Below, piece after piece: positions 18,789-28,953 of a DNA stretch of 64,000 bases. Position 1 is the stretch's first letter, and each line of letters starts with the position of its first letter. Origin of the DNA: Paraburkholderia sartisoli (GTDB lineage Bacteria > Pseudomonadota > Gammaproteobacteria > Burkholderiales > Burkholderiaceae); the NCBI RefSeq assembly GCF_900107685.1, contig NZ_FNRQ01000002.1, forward strand, positions 248,001 to 312,000, written 5' to 3'. The notes beneath the pieces were generated by a model. The model did no database searches. It was not told where the DNA came from and saw only the letters and a list, made by a program, of their open reading frames with translations. The position numbers were made by a program, and so were the translations under genes.

Positions 18789-19955
18789 ATGAGCCTCACG
18801 TCGTACAAAAAGAACCTGCGCCGCGCCGCCGCTGTCGCGGCGCTCGTGGTCAGCACGGTCGCCCACGCCGACATCAAGGTTGGCATCGATCTGTCCAGCA
18901 CGGGCCCCGCCGCCGCCATCGGCATCACCAGCAAGAACGCGATGCTGATGTGGCCGAAGACGATCGCCGGCCAGAAAGCCGAATACATCATCCTCGACGA
19001 CGGCTCCGATCCGGGCGCCGCGGTGCGCAACATCCGCAAGCTCATCAGCGAAGACCATGTCGACGTGATCGTCGGCCCGAACGTGACGCCGGCGGCGCTG
19101 GCGGCGCTCGACCCGGTCGCGGAAAGCCAGACGCCGATGATCACGCTGATCGGTTCGGCAAGCGTGGTCGAGCCGCAGGAAGGCAAGCGCGTGTGGGCGT
19201 TCAAGATGGCGCAGACCGACAGCGCGATGGCCGACGTGATGACGCGCTACATGTCGAATCACAACGTGAGGACGGTGGGCTTCATCGGCTTCGCGGACAG
19301 TTATGGCGACAGCTGGCTCAACGAGTTCACGAAGTTCGCGACGCTGCGGCACATTCAGGTGGTGGAGACGGAGCGCTTCAACCGGACGGATGCGAGCGTC
19401 ACGGGCCAGGTGCTGAAGCTGATGGCGGCGAAGCCCGATGCGATTCTCGTCGCGGGCGCGGGCACACCGAGCGTGCTGCCGCAGCGCACACTCGTCGAAC
19501 GCGGCTTCAAGGGGCCGATCTACCAGACGCACGGCATCGCCACGCCGGAATTCATCAAGCTCGGCGGCAAGGACGTCGAGGGCACGCTGTTCCCGACGCA
19601 GCCGGTCGTCGTCGCGCGCACGCTGCCGGCGGATCATCCCGCGAAAAAGGCCGCGATGGCGTTCGTCACCGCGTATGAAGCGCAATACGGTCCGAACAGC
19701 GTCACGCAGTTCGCGGGCGACGCGGCGGGCGTCTATCCGCGTCTCGTCGACGCGGTGACGCGCGCGCTGAAAACGGCGCAGCCAGGCACGCCGGCGTTTC
19801 GCGCCGCGTTGCGCAGCGAACTCGAACACGCGCATGAACTCGTCGTGCCAAACGGCGTGGTCAACACGAGCGCGAAGGACCACGTGGGCCTCGATCAGCG
19901 CGCGAGCGTGATGGGCATCATCAGGAATGGCAGGTTTACGTATCTGAGCCAGTAA
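18789..19955 (+). CDS. Orphan ABC substrate-binding protein, amino-acid (HAAT) type
   Basis: A 388-residue periplasmic binding protein of the Leu/Ile/Val-binding class. A signal peptide (residues 1-28) ends VAHADIKVG, and the mature part starts with IDLSSTGPAAAIGITSKN as in branched-chain amino-acid type receptors. An ATG lies at 18774, but GGAGA at 18777-18781 is properly spaced for the ATG at 18789, which I choose. No permease or ATPase gene is adjacent, so it must use a transporter encoded elsewhere. Its position after the CysB-type regulator might mean a sulfur-related ligand, which is only a guess. Confidence 0.85.
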   Translation: MSLTSYKKNLRRAAAVAALVVSTVAHADIKVGIDLSSTGPAAAIGITSKNAMLMWPKTIAGQKAEYIILDDGSDPGAAVRNIRKLISEDHVDVIVGPNVTPAALAALDPVAESQTPMITLIGSASVVEPQEGKRVWAFKMAQTDSAMADVMTRYMSNHNVRTVGFIGFADSYGDSWLNEFTKFATLRHIQVVETERFNRTDASVTGQVLKLMAAKPDAILVAGAGTPSVLPQRTLVERGFKGPIYQTHGIATPEFIKLGGKDVEGTLFPTQPVVVARTLPADHPAKKAAMAFVTAYEAQYGPNSVTQFAGDAAGVYPRLVDAVTRALKTAQPGTPAFRAALRSELEHAHELVVPNGVVNTSAKDHVGLDQRASVMGIIRNGRFTYLSQ

Positions 19956-20028
19956 GGGCCGATGGCGGGCGGTGCGCGCTTTACCGGGTTGCTGATACAG
20001 TGTCCGTCTTCACACCGTAGCTGAAATC

Positions 20029-20286
20029 ATGCGCACCACCCGAGCCATCCATGCCGTCGAGCGGCTGAAAACCCGCACCGGCAATCCGCGATTCGCGGCG
20101 ATCAGCCTTTCCGGCGGCCTCTTCTATCTCGTCGACAGATCGTCGGGCAGCGACAAGAAAGTCTCCGATCCGCTGACGCTCGACGACTTCGTCAAGTTCG
20201 TCGACGCATTCGGCCCACAAAAGCCACGCAAGGCAAGCAAGTTCGATCTCGCGCTCGAAGCGCAGATCAAGAACAGCAAGCGTTAA
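20029..20286 (+). CDS. Small conserved-looking hypothetical protein
   Basis: An 85-residue protein with no recognised domain. It starts MRTTRAIHAVERLKTRTGNP, has a central hydrophobic strand (FAAISLSGGLFYLVDR) and ends in a basic helix (LALEAQIKNSKR). The reading frame has the GC-rich third positions of a real gene, and it fits tightly between its neighbours, with its stop four bases before that of the convergent gene. A weak upstream sequence (gtagctgaaatc) could be the ribosome site. Function unknown. Confidence 0.6.
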   Translation: MRTTRAIHAVERLKTRTGNPRFAAISLSGGLFYLVDRSSGSDKKVSDPLTLDDFVKFVDAFGPQKPRKASKFDLALEAQIKNSKR

Positions 20287-20289
20287 ACG

Positions 20290-21012
20290 TTAAAGCGCAC
20301 CGGCGCCGCGATGCAGCGCGTCGTTTTCGATGATCGTCACGCCTTGCGTATCGCCTGACGCAGCCGCGACCAGAGCGCGCGCGACATCGTCGGCGGCAAT
20401 CGAGCGCCACTTGAGCGGCAGGATCACGCCGAAGCGGCGCGCGATGCTTTCCAGCGGCCGGCTTTCCAGACGCTCGCCCATCAGGAACGACGGCCGCACG
20501 ATCGTGACGGCCGGAAAGCCGAGACCCAGCACACCGGCTTCGACCTCGCCCTTCACCCGGCTATAGAACGTGCGTGCCTGCGGACTCGCGCCGATGGCGC
20601 TGACGAGCGCATAGCGCGACGCACCGTGCCGGCGCGCAAGTACACCGACGCGCAACGGATACTCGTAATCGACCTTGCGAAACGCGGCCTGCGTGCCCGC
20701 GGTCCGTATCGTCGTGCCCAATGCGCAGATCACGGCATCGACGGCGAAGAGATCATCGCTGCCGGGCAGGCTGTCGAGCCGGTCGAAATCGACGACCTGC
20801 TCGATCACACGATTCGCGTGCCCGGCGATGCCCGCGATACCCGCCCCCGACGAGCGCCGCACGAGCGAGCGCACTTCGCCGATGCGCGGATCGCGCGCGA
20901 GCAGCTTCAGGCACGCGCTGCCGACCAGTCCCGTTGCGCCGACCAGCAGCACGGTGCGCTTGCGCGAGGCGGAACCCGCGACAGGATCGACGGAGGCAAT
21001 ATTGGCCGGCAT
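20290..21012 (-). CDS. NAD(P)-binding oxidoreductase, short atypical SDR
   Basis: A 240-residue Rossmann-fold protein with the nucleotide-binding motif VLLVGATGLVGSACLKLL at about residues 20-37. It resembles the HTATIP2/YwnB-like atypical short-chain dehydrogenases: VICALGTTIRTAGTQAAFRK, then a conserved YALVSAIGA segment and VTIVRPSFLMGER. Substrate unknown. It lies 66 bases after the sugar-operon oxidoreductase on the same strand and could be the last gene of that transcript, although a role in the pathway is not indicated. Confidence 0.8.
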   Translation of the reverse strand: MPANIASVDPVAGSASRKRTVLLVGATGLVGSACLKLLARDPRIGEVRSLVRRSSGAGIAGIAGHANRVIEQVVDFDRLDSLPGSDDLFAVDAVICALGTTIRTAGTQAAFRKVDYEYPLRVGVLARRHGASRYALVSAIGASPQARTFYSRVKGEVEAGVLGLGFPAVTIVRPSFLMGERLESRPLESIARRFGVILPLKWRSIAADDVARALVAAASGDTQGVTIIENDALHRGAGAL

Positions 21013-21078
21013 GCACGAACCCGTGGAGAGATGAGGTGCTGCATCTTACCGTGCGCGCATGGGATGGGTGCGAAGGCT

Positions 21079-22227
21079 TCAACCGTTGCCGACTTCCCGG
21101 AACTGCGCGTTCATCGCGCTGCTCTTGAGCACGGCCTCGATAAAACGCATGCCGTCGACGCCGTCATCGACTGTCGTCAGCAAACGGCTCTCCGGTGGCA
21201 CGGGTTTGCCCGCGTCGAGCGCCTCGATCTGCAGCGCCGCATCGAGATACAACTGCGCGAACGCTTCCAGATAACCTTCCGGGTGCCCCGGCGGCACGCG
21301 CGTTGCGTGCGCGGCAATCGCGCTCTGGACGCGCCCGCGCGTCAGCCGGCGAGCCGCGCCGCCCAGCGGCGTGAACCACAGGTCGTTCGGATATTCCTGA
21401 TCGAACGCGAGCCCCGCCCTCGTGCCGTACACGCGCAGGCGCAACGCGTTCTCGGCGCCGCTCGCCACCTGGCTCGCCCACAGCATGCCGCGCGCGCCGC
21501 TAGCGTAACGCAGCATCACCTGCACGTGGTCGTCGAGCTTTCTGCCCGGCACGAACGTGTGGACTTCCGCCGACAGTTCCTTCGGCACCATGCCCGTCAC
21601 GAACGCGGCGAGGTGATATGCATGCGTGCCGATATCGCCCAGGCATCCAGCGGGCCCCGATTGCGCCGGGTCCGTGCGCCATCCCGCCTGCTTGTTCGTG
21701 CCAGCGTTTTCGATCGGCTCGGCGAGCCAGTCCTGCGCATACTCGACCTGCACGACGCGGATGTCGCCCAGTTCGCCCGCGTCGACGAGCTCGCGCGCGT
21801 GCCGCACCATCGGATAACCCGAATACGTGTGCGTCAGCGCGAACAGCTTTTTCTTCTCGCGCGCGAGCTTCGCGAGCGCCTCGGCTTCCGCCAGCGAAAT
21901 CGCGAGCGGCTTGTCGCAGATCACATGAATGCCAGCTTCGAGAAATGCCGTTGCAACCGGCGCATGCAAGTGATTCGGCGTGACGATCGCGACGGCGTCG
22001 ATACCGTCGTCGCGGGCCGCTTCGGCCTTTGCCATCTCGCGCCAGTCCGGATAGCTGCGCGCGATGCCCACTTCCGCGGCGCTTGCCCGCGCGCGCGCCG
22101 CGTCGGACGAAAGCGCGCCCGCCACGAGTTCGAACCGGTCGTCGAGGCGCGCGGCGATCCGGTGTACCGCGCCGATAAAAGCGCCCTGCCCGCCGCCCAC
22201 CATGCCCAACCGCAATTTACGTGTCAT
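21079..22227 (-). CDS. Gfo/Idh/MocA-family sugar oxidoreductase
   Basis: A 382-residue NAD(P)-dependent dehydrogenase. The N-terminal Rossmann domain has [17 protein letters not shown], and the family EKP motif appears as CDKPLAIS near residue 113, so Asp replaces the usual Glu. The C-terminal alpha/beta domain contains [18 protein letters not shown] residues ([12 protein letters not shown]) with the Asp and His of the catalytic site. Members oxidise sugars, inositols or glycosides, often at C3. It is 33 bases from the TIM-barrel isomerase gene, with which it probably works in one pathway. Confidence 0.9.
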   Translation of the reverse strand: MTRKLRLGMVGGGQGAFIGAVHRIAARLDDRFELVAGALSSDAARARASAAEVGIARSYPDWREMAKAEAARDDGIDAVAIVTPNHLHAPVATAFLEAGIHVICDKPLAISLAEAEALAKLAREKKKLFALTHTYSGYPMVRHARELVDAGELGDIRVVQVEYAQDWLAEPIENAGTNKQAGWRTDPAQSGPAGCLGDIGTHAYHLAAFVTGMVPKELSAEVHTFVPGRKLDDHVQVMLRYASGARGMLWASQVASGAENALRLRVYGTRAGLAFDQEYPNDLWFTPLGGAARRLTRGRVQSAIAAHATRVPPGHPEGYLEAFAQLYLDAALQIEALDAGKPVPPESRLLTTVDDGVDGMRFIEAVLKSSAMNAQFREVGNG

Positions 22228-22260
22228 CGGATGCTCCTTGACGCGTGACGGGCGCCGCGC

Positions 22261-23310
22261 TCACAGCCCCAGCACTTTTTTGATCTGCGCCTGATCGACG
22301 CCGCTGTCCGCGAAATCGTCGAACGACTTTTCGGCGACGCGGATGATGTGCCGGCGAATGAACTCCGCGCCTTCGCGCGCGCCGTCTTCCGGATGCTTCA
22401 GCGCGCATTCCCATTCGAGCACTGCCCAGCCCGGATAGTCGTACTGCGCCATCTTCGAGAAGATCGCGCCGAAGTCGATCTGTCCGTCGCCGGGCGAGCG
22501 AAAGCGCCCAGGCCGCTCGGTCCAGCCGCTATAGCTGCCATACACGCCTGCCCTGCCCGTCGGACGAAACTCCGCATCCTTCACGTGAAAGGCCTTGATG
22601 CGCGCGTGATAGATGTCGATGAACGACAGGTAATCGAGCTGCTGCAACACGTAGTGGCTCGGATCGAACAGGATGTTCGCGCGACGATGCCCGTTCACGC
22701 GCTCCAGAAAGCGCTCGAACGTCACGCCGTCGTGGAGGTCTTCGCCCGGATGCAGCTCGTACGCGAGGTCGACACCGACCTCGTCGAACGCATCGAGAAT
22801 CGGCTGCCAGCGGCGCGCGAGTTCGTCGAACGCGGCCTCGACGAGACCGGCCGGCCGCTGCGGCCACGGGTACACGTACGGCCACGCGAGTGCGCCCGAG
22901 AACGACACGTGCGTGTCGAGCCCGAGACGGCGCGACGCCTGCGCCGCGAGTTTCAGCTGCTGGATCGCCCATTCGGTCCGCGCCGCCGGATTGCCGCGCA
23001 CGTGCGGCGCGGCGAAGCCGTCGAACAGCTGGTCGTAGGCGGGATGCACGGCCACCAGTTGCCCTTGCAGGTGCGTCGCGAGTTCGGTGATTTCGACACC
23101 GGCGTCCGCCACGATGCCGAGCAGTTCGTCGCAGTACGTCTGGCTCGAGGCGGCCTTTTCGAGGTCGATCACGCGCGAATCCGCGGGCACCTGGATGCCC
23201 TTGTAGCCGAGCTTCGCGGCCCACGTCGCGAGATTGTCGAGGTTGTCGAAGGGCGCCTTGTCGCCCAGGAACTGGGCCAGATAGATCGCCGGCCCTTTGA
23301 TGGTCTTCAT
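22261..23310 (-). CDS. Sugar phosphate isomerase/epimerase (AP-endonuclease-2 fold)
   Basis: A 349-residue TIM-barrel protein of the xylose-isomerase-like superfamily. Probable metal ligands are visible: Glu and His in YELHPGED (about residue 187), Asp and His in FDPSHYVLQQ (about 220), His in FHVKDAEF (about 245) and Glu in VLEWECALKHP (about 300). Such enzymes isomerise or epimerise ketosugars, dehydrate keto-inositols, or cleave 3-keto-glycosides together with Gfo/Idh/MocA partners. The neighbouring oxidoreductase and ribose-type transporter support a catabolic role. The substrate is not identifiable from sequence. Confidence 0.87.
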   Translation of the reverse strand: MKTIKGPAIYLAQFLGDKAPFDNLDNLATWAAKLGYKGIQVPADSRVIDLEKAASSQTYCDELLGIVADAGVEITELATHLQGQLVAVHPAYDQLFDGFAAPHVRGNPAARTEWAIQQLKLAAQASRRLGLDTHVSFSGALAWPYVYPWPQRPAGLVEAAFDELARRWQPILDAFDEVGVDLAYELHPGEDLHDGVTFERFLERVNGHRRANILFDPSHYVLQQLDYLSFIDIYHARIKAFHVKDAEFRPTGRAGVYGSYSGWTERPGRFRSPGDGQIDFGAIFSKMAQYDYPGWAVLEWECALKHPEDGAREGAEFIRRHIIRVAEKSFDDFADSGVDQAQIKKVLGL

Positions 23311-23413
23311 CGTGCGGCTCCTCGGGAAATGAATAGTGCGTTCGACATTCCGGGCGTCGCGCGGCTGCGATGCGCCTCAAGCCCATCGCAGCCGCGCGGT
23401 AACGCGGAAGCCG

Positions 23414-24376
23414 TCAGAACGGCGAGTCCGGGAAGTAGTAGTCTTTCGCGTTGTCCTTCGTGACGAGCACCGAAGGCACGATCGTCGTGGTCGGCAGCTT
23501 TTCGCCCTTCAGGCGCGCTTCGGCGGTGAGCTTGATCGCGTCGTAGATGAACTTCGGCGAGTAGGTCACGTCGGCGTTGATCAGCTTGTCGCCATCCATC
23601 ACGCGCTTGATCATGTCCTTCGACCCCGCGCCGCCGAGCACTTCCTTGATGTCGGTGCGCTTTGCCTGATCGATGGCCTTCAGCACGCCGACGGACATGT
23701 CGTCGTCGGCGGACCACACCGCGTCGATGTGCCTGAAGCGCGTCAGATAGTCCTGCATCACCTTGAACGCGTCGTCGCGATTCCAGTTCGCGTACTTCGC
23801 CTCCAGCACCTTCACACCGGGACACGCCGACAACGCCTTCGTGAACGCGTTGTAGCGTTCGTTATCGAGCGTGGTCGGAATGCCGCGCAGCGCGACGATG
23901 TCGCCCTTGCCGTTCAGCGACTTGCAGAAGTACTCGCCCGCGAGCCGGCCAAACGCGGTGTTGTCGCCCGCGACGTAGGCGTCCTGCGCGCTCGTGTCGG
24001 TCAGGCCGCGATCGACGACCGTCACGTAGACACCCTTCTTCTTCACCTGCGCGACCGGCTGCGTGAGCGACGCGGATTCATGCGGGAAAATCACGAGCGC
24101 GTTGATATGGTTGACGGTCACCAGGTCCTGCAACTGGTTCGCCTGCTCCGGCGCGCTCGCCGACGACTTCAGGATCACCTTCAGATCCGGATGCGCCTTC
24201 TCCATGTCCGTCTTCGCCTTGTTCGCCCACCAGACGATGCCGCCCGTGAAGCCGTGATCGGCCGTCGGAATCGCGACGCCCAATATGACCTTGTCGTCCG
24301 CCCGTGCCGCGCCCGCCGTACCCAGCATGCCCAACGCCAGCACGCCGGCACTGATCGCCCGAATGACCTGCTTCAT
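23414..24376 (-). CDS. Ribose-type ABC transporter substrate-binding protein
   Basis: A 320-residue periplasmic sugar-binding protein (Peripla_BP_4 type). The signal peptide ends GAARADDKV at about residue 28. The mature start [20 protein letters not shown] and later [19 protein letters not shown] match the RbsB/ThuB group. It is in one leftward operon with the permease and ATPase. A 103-base gap to the isomerase gene could hold a processing or attenuation site typical of abundant binding proteins, but I see no clear hairpin. Confidence 0.92.
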   Translation of the reverse strand: MKQVIRAISAGVLALGMLGTAGAARADDKVILGVAIPTADHGFTGGIVWWANKAKTDMEKAHPDLKVILKSSASAPEQANQLQDLVTVNHINALVIFPHESASLTQPVAQVKKKGVYVTVVDRGLTDTSAQDAYVAGDNTAFGRLAGEYFCKSLNGKGDIVALRGIPTTLDNERYNAFTKALSACPGVKVLEAKYANWNRDDAFKVMQDYLTRFRHIDAVWSADDDMSVGVLKAIDQAKRTDIKEVLGGAGSKDMIKRVMDGDKLINADVTYSPKFIYDAIKLTAEARLKGEKLPTTTIVPSVLVTKDNAKDYYFPDSPF

Positions 24377-24503
24377 GTTGTGTCTCCTGTCGTGGGGCGC
24401 GTCGTGCGCCCGGTTTTCGAGGTGCCGGCAATGCGCCGGGTACTGCGGTTCAAGCTGCCTGCTGTCTGCTCTCTGCGGTCTGCTTTTGAAATTGCACAGT
24501 CGA

Positions 24504-25523
24504 TCAGCGCCGTCCGCGCTGCAGGCACGCGACGATGATGATGACGACGCCCTGCACCGCCGCGTTCAGATACACGCTGATGATGCTCGTGAGGTTGAGA
24601 ATGTTGGCGATCACCGAAAGCAGCACCGCGCCGATCACCGTGCCAAGCACCCGGCCTTCGCCGCCCTTGAGCGCGGTACCGCCGACGACCACCGAGGCAA
24701 TCGCCTCCAGTTCCCACAGGAGGCCCGTCGTCGGCGTGGCGGAACCGAGCCGCGGCACGTACAGCACCGTCGCCACGCCCACGCACATGCCGAGCAGCAT
24801 GTACGTGACGATCTTCACGCGATCCACGCGAATGGCCGCATAGCGCGCGACCTGTTCGTTCGAGCCGATCGCCTGCACGTGCCGTCCGAACGCGGTGCGG
24901 TTCAGGATCAGCGCGCCGCCCGCCGCGACGATCAGGAACACCCAGATCGGTATCGGCACGCCGAACACGCTTGCGTAATACACGGGGCCGTACAGGTCGG
25001 AAAGCGAGTTGTCGAGCGTGAGCGCGCCGCCGTCCGCAAGCCAGGTCAGCACCGCGCGAAAGATGCCGAACGTGCCGAGCGTCACGATGAACGGCTCGAT
25101 CCGGCCTTTGGTGATCAGGAGGCCGTGCGCGATGCCGAACGCGCCGCCCAGCACGAGCGCCAGCACCATGCCGGCCATCACGATCACGAGCGGCGCGATC
25201 GCGTGGCCGCCGATCCCGCTGGCGAGCACGTTCATCGTGTAGATCATGCTGCCCGCGATCAGCGCGGCCATCGATCCGACGGACAGGTCGATGCCGCCCG
25301 AGATGATCACGAACGTCATGCCGACCGCGATGATGCCGATGAACGACGTGCGCGTGAGCACGTTCATGAGATTGTCGATGGTCGCGAAGTCGTGGTTGAG
25401 CATCTCGCCGCCCACGCACAGGACGATCAGGCCAAGCAGCGGACCGAGCCCGTGCAGCCGGCGCGCGAGGCGCATCGCACGGCCCGGTTGCCCTGGTTCA
25501 GTGTGTGCCGGTTGCATGGGCAA
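24504..25523 (-). CDS. Ribose-type ABC transporter permease
   Basis: A 339-residue RbsC-family inner-membrane permease with about nine to ten hydrophobic helices. Family stretches include [20 protein letters not shown] near residue 75 and [20 protein letters not shown] near residue 270. Its start overlaps the end of the ATPase gene by 26 bases (20 if the internal ATG at 25517 is used), indicating coupled translation. It is part of the LacI-controlled sugar operon. Confidence 0.93.
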   Translation of the reverse strand: MPMQPAHTEPGQPGRAMRLARRLHGLGPLLGLIVLCVGGEMLNHDFATIDNLMNVLTRTSFIGIIAVGMTFVIISGGIDLSVGSMAALIAGSMIYTMNVLASGIGGHAIAPLVIVMAGMVLALVLGGAFGIAHGLLITKGRIEPFIVTLGTFGIFRAVLTWLADGGALTLDNSLSDLYGPVYYASVFGVPIPIWVFLIVAAGGALILNRTAFGRHVQAIGSNEQVARYAAIRVDRVKIVTYMLLGMCVGVATVLYVPRLGSATPTTGLLWELEAIASVVVGGTALKGGEGRVLGTVIGAVLLSVIANILNLTSIISVYLNAAVQGVVIIIVACLQRGRR

Positions 25524-26985
25524 TCAACTCCTCTTCGGTTAGCTGGTCGAGCGCGAGCGTCGTTTGAAGCCGGCCCGTGCGCATCACGGCGACGCGATGG
25601 CACAGGCCGATCAGCTCGATCAGCTCGGACGAGATCACGATCACCGCCCGCCCCTGCGCGGCGAGCCGGTGAACCAGAAAATAGATGTCGCGCTTCGCGC
25701 CGACGTCGACGCCGCGCGTCGGTTCGTCGAGCACGACCACGTTCGGGTCGGGATGCAGGAACTTCGCGAGCGCGAGTTTCTGCTGGTTGCCGCCGGACAG
25801 CATGCGCGCGCGGATCGACGGGTCGCCCGTGCGAATGCCGAATTCGGCGATGCCGGCTTTCAGCGCGGCGCGCTCCGCTTTCACGTCGAGGAACGGATGC
25901 GCGTAGCGATCGAGCGTCATCAGCGTCAGGTTGTCCTGCAGGTTCAGGTTGACGTGCAGCGCCTTGTTCTTGCGGTCCTCGCTCAGATACGTGAGACCGT
26001 GCCGCATCGCCGCGAGCGGAGTGTGAATCTCGACTGCGCGCCCCGCGAGTTCGATGCGTCCCGCCGTGCGTCTGCGCAGGCCGAGCATCGCCTCGAACGC
26101 TTCGGTGCGGCCCGCGCCGACCAGACCCGCGAAGCCGAGTATCTCGCCCGCGCGAACTTCGAACGAAAGCAACTCGACCCAGCCCGGCACGACGAGCCCG
26201 TCGACGCGCATCGCGACCGGTGCATCGGGCGCGGGCGGCGTTTTGTCGGGGAACATGTCGGAGACGTCGCGCCCCACCATCAGGTTCGCCATCTGCTGCC
26301 GCGCGAGACTCGACGTTTCGCCGCGCGCGACGAAGCGGCCGTCGCGCATCACGATCACCTCGTCGGTGATGTGTTCGACTTCGTCGAGCTTGTGCGAGAT
26401 GTAGACGATCGTCACACCGTCGGCCTTCAGCCTCAGCATCAGCGTGAAGAGCCGCTCGGTTTCCGAGGGCGTGAGCGTCGCGGTCGGTTCGTCCATGATG
26501 AGAAAGCGCGCGCGACGCGACAGCGCCTTGGCGATCTCCACCATCTGTTTTTCCGCGACGATCAGGTTGCGCACCTGCGTGTCGGGCGATCTGTTCATGC
26601 CGACCTGTTCGAGATAACGCGCTGCCTCTTTTTTCATCGCGCCTTCGTCGAGCAGCCAGCCGCGCTTTTTCTCGTGCCCGAGGTACATGTTCTCGACGAT
26701 CGACAGATGATCGGCAAGGTTGAATTCCTGGTGAATCAGCACGATGCCCGCGGCTTCCGCATCGCGCGAACTGGTGAAGTGCCGCGTCACGCCATCGACG
26801 GACAGCGTGCCTTCGGTCGCGCTTTCGTAGCCCGCGAGAATCTTCATCAACGTCGACTTGCCGGCGCCGTTCTCGCCGAGCAGGCCATAGATGCGCCCGG
26901 GCGCGAGATCGAACGACACGCCGTGCAGGACGCGCACCGGGCCGAAATCCTTGCGGATGTCGTCGAAGCGGATCGAGAGACTCAT
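25498..26985 (-). CDS. Ribose-type ABC transporter ATPase (two NBDs)
   Basis: A 495-residue RbsA-type protein with two fused nucleotide-binding domains. The first has a good Walker A ([19 protein letters not shown]) and Walker B ([11 protein letters not shown]). The second has the degenerate Walker A usual for this family ([17 protein letters not shown]) but a full signature ([16 protein letters not shown]) and [15 protein letters not shown]. It starts 30 bases after the lacI stop on the same strand, so repressor and transporter share a transcript. Confidence 0.94.
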   Translation of the reverse strand: MSLSIRFDDIRKDFGPVRVLHGVSFDLAPGRIYGLLGENGAGKSTLMKILAGYESATEGTLSVDGVTRHFTSSRDAEAAGIVLIHQEFNLADHLSIVENMYLGHEKKRGWLLDEGAMKKEAARYLEQVGMNRSPDTQVRNLIVAEKQMVEIAKALSRRARFLIMDEPTATLTPSETERLFTLMLRLKADGVTIVYISHKLDEVEHITDEVIVMRDGRFVARGETSSLARQQMANLMVGRDVSDMFPDKTPPAPDAPVAMRVDGLVVPGWVELLSFEVRAGEILGFAGLVGAGRTEAFEAMLGLRRRTAGRIELAGRAVEIHTPLAAMRHGLTYLSEDRKNKALHVNLNLQDNLTLMTLDRYAHPFLDVKAERAALKAGIAEFGIRTGDPSIRARMLSGGNQQKLALAKFLHPDPNVVVLDEPTRGVDVGAKRDIYFLVHRLAAQGRAVIVISSELIELIGLCHRVAVMRTGRLQTTLALDQLTEEELIAHATGTH

Positions 26986-27015
26986 CGCGCGCTTTGCTCC
27001 TTCATGGGGCCATCG

Positions 27016-28008
27016 TCACGCGCTCAGGCGCACGACGAGCCGGTGCGGCAACAGCACGCCCGGCACGCTGGCCGCCGGGTCCGCGAGACGCTTGAGCAAC
27101 AGCCGCGCGGCCGTCTCGCCGAGTTCGCGCATCGGCTGCGCGATCGTGGTGAGCGGCGGATCGATCTGCGCGGCCACCGAGATATCGTCGAAGCCGACCA
27201 CCGCGACATCGGCCGGCGTGCGCTTGCCGACGCTGCGCAGGCCGTTGATCGCGCCGATTGCGAGCGTGTCCGACACGGCGAAGATCGCGTCGGGCGCGTT
27301 TTCGCCCGCTTGCTGCGCGAGTTCCGCGGCGGCGGCAGCGGCGGCTTCGTAGTCGAGGCTGTAGACGTTGCGGCGCCATGCGGGCAGCGGGTGTACGCCG
27401 GCCTCGCGTAACGCGTCGAGATAGCCTTCCTGACGCTGGCGCGCGTAGAGATAACCGTCATCCGAATTGATGAGCGCGATGCGACGGCGTCCGCGCGACA
27501 GCAGATGCCGCACCGCGTCACCGGCGGCGCGATAGTTGTCGATGCCGACCCACGGCACGCCCATGTCGGTGTCGAACTCGCAGCACGCGACCCACGGCAG
27601 CGTGCCCGCGTCCTCGGCGAGCGCGTGTTGAACCGTGTCGGGATCGAGGCAGATCGCGCCGTCGGCGCGATGGCGCCGCAGCATTTCGAAGTAGCTGCGC
27701 TCGCGCCCGGGATCGGCGCCGGTGTCGCAAAGCAGCATGAAATAGCCATGCTGACGCGCGACGGCGTCGATGCCGCGCACCACTTCCGCGTAAAAGGGAT
27801 TGCCGAAGTCCGGCACCATCGTGAGCAGCAGGCGGCTTTCGGCGGTGCGCAGGTTGCGCGCGAGGTCGTTGACGCGATAACCGCTCGTCTGCACGGCGGC
27901 GAGCACGCGGTCGCGCGTTTCGGGCCGGACGTTCGAGTGCCCGTTGAGCACGCGCGAGACGGTGGCGACCGAGACGCCAGCCTGCTCGGCCACGCCGGCA
28001 ATCGACAT
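27016..28008 (-). CDS. LacI-family repressor of the sugar operon
   Basis: A 330-residue LacI/GalR regulator. ATG at 28008 places the DNA-binding helix-turn-helix at the extreme N-terminus (SIAGVAEQAGVSVATVSR, then LNGHSNVRPETRDRV), followed by a sugar-binding domain beginning LLLTMVPDFGNPFYAEVVRG. The frame is open much further upstream, through the operator and into the pcm gene, but this is a GC-rich artefact. A GTG at 28059 is a second possible start. The ATG has ggaggac directly before it, rather close. A perfect palindrome lies 67 bases upstream, so it probably represses itself and the five genes behind it. Confidence 0.92.
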   Translation of the reverse strand: MSIAGVAEQAGVSVATVSRVLNGHSNVRPETRDRVLAAVQTSGYRVNDLARNLRTAESRLLLTMVPDFGNPFYAEVVRGIDAVARQHGYFMLLCDTGADPGRERSYFEMLRRHRADGAICLDPDTVQHALAEDAGTLPWVACCEFDTDMGVPWVGIDNYRAAGDAVRHLLSRGRRRIALINSDDGYLYARQRQEGYLDALREAGVHPLPAWRRNVYSLDYEAAAAAAAELAQQAGENAPDAIFAVSDTLAIGAINGLRSVGKRTPADVAVVGFDDISVAAQIDPPLTTIAQPMRELGETAARLLLKRLADPAASVPGVLLPHRLVVRLSA

Positions 28009-28074
28009 GTCCTCCGGCGATCGAAGCGATGCGACGTCACGCTGGCGCGGTCTCGACACGGGTGTTCGCCCCCG

Positions 28075-28096
28075 AAAATGTAATCGATTACATTTT
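28075..28096. promoter_or_regulatory. LacI-type operator (22-bp perfect palindrome)
   Basis: A perfect inverted repeat with core atgtaatcgattacat flanked by aaa and ttt. The central CG step and symmetry are typical of LacI/GalR-family operators. It lies 67 bases upstream of the repressor start and 165 bases before pcm, on the opposite side. Confidence 0.85.
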
Positions 28097-28260
28097 TGAT
28101 CGAGAGCGAGTGGAATCTCAAGGTCGAATGTGTAGGGATTTATACGGAGGGTGGCGCCGCCGCTCCCTGCCCGCTCCAACACGGAACCCGCCCCCGGTTT
28201 GGTACAATCCCGCAGTTCCCCACCCCCTTCCGGCTGCATTTCAACCCGTCGAAAACAATC

Positions 28261-28914
28261 ATGAATATCGAGCAAGCGCGTTTCAACATGATCGAACAGC
28301 AGATTCGCCCCTGGGAAGTGCTGGACCAGGACGTGCTGAACCTGCTCTCGATCGTCAAGCGTGAGAACTTCGTCCCCCGGGCCTACGCGAACATGGCGTT
28401 CGTCGACTTCGAAGTGCCGCTGCCCGCCGGCCAGCACATGCTGGCGCCGCGCATCGAGGCACGCGTGCTGCAGGAACTGGCTGTCAGGAAGCACGAAAGC
28501 GTGCTGGAAATCGGCGCGGGCGCAGGTTACATGGCCGCGCTGCTCGCGCACCGCGCGCATCACGTGCTGACGGTGGACATCGAACCCGAACTCGCCGAAC
28601 TCGCCCGCATGAATCTCGCGAACAACGGCGTGCTGAACGCCGAAGTCGCCACCGGCGACGCCTCGCGCGGCTGGGCGGGCGCCGCGCCTTACGACGTGAT
28701 CTGCGTATCGGGCGGCCTGCCGGTTCTGCCGCAGGAAATCCTCGACCAGCTGAAAGTGGGCGGCCGTCTGGCTGCGTTCGTCGGCACCGCGCCGGTCATG
28801 AAGGCGCAGATCATCACGCGCATCGACGAGAAGCAGTACCGTATCGCCGACGTGTTCGAAACGTATGTCGAGCCGCTGATCAACGCCGTGCAGCCGCCGC
28901 GGTTCAAGTTCTGA
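28261..28914 (+). CDS. pcm: Protein-L-isoaspartate O-methyltransferase family
   Basis: A 217-residue class I SAM methyltransferase of the PCMT family, which marks isoaspartyl residues in aged proteins for repair. It starts MNIEQARFNMIEQQIRPWEV, and the SAM-binding motif VLEIGAGAGYMAALLAHRA is at about residues 80-98. Members in this branch are annotated as PCMT-like, and true repair activity is not certain. ATG at 28261 gives the family start. The rhodanese gene follows after 39 bases, a constant neighbour in Burkholderiaceae as far as I recall. Confidence 0.9.
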   Translation: MNIEQARFNMIEQQIRPWEVLDQDVLNLLSIVKRENFVPRAYANMAFVDFEVPLPAGQHMLAPRIEARVLQELAVRKHESVLEIGAGAGYMAALLAHRAHHVLTVDIEPELAELARMNLANNGVLNAEVATGDASRGWAGAAPYDVICVSGGLPVLPQEILDQLKVGGRLAAFVGTAPVMKAQIITRIDEKQYRIADVFETYVEPLINAVQPPRFKF

Positions 28915-28953
28915 ACGCTACCTGCCCCATCGACGTAACGGATTATTCCCCTG

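Noticed and set aside
25564..27411. 615-codon plus-strand frame opposite the sugar ABC ATPase and LacI genes
   Set aside because: Antisense shadow across two real genes; no motif.
28009..28563. N-terminal extension of the LacI gene to 515 residues
   Set aside because: It would run through the operator and antisense to pcm, and the helix-turn-helix must be at the N-terminus in this family.
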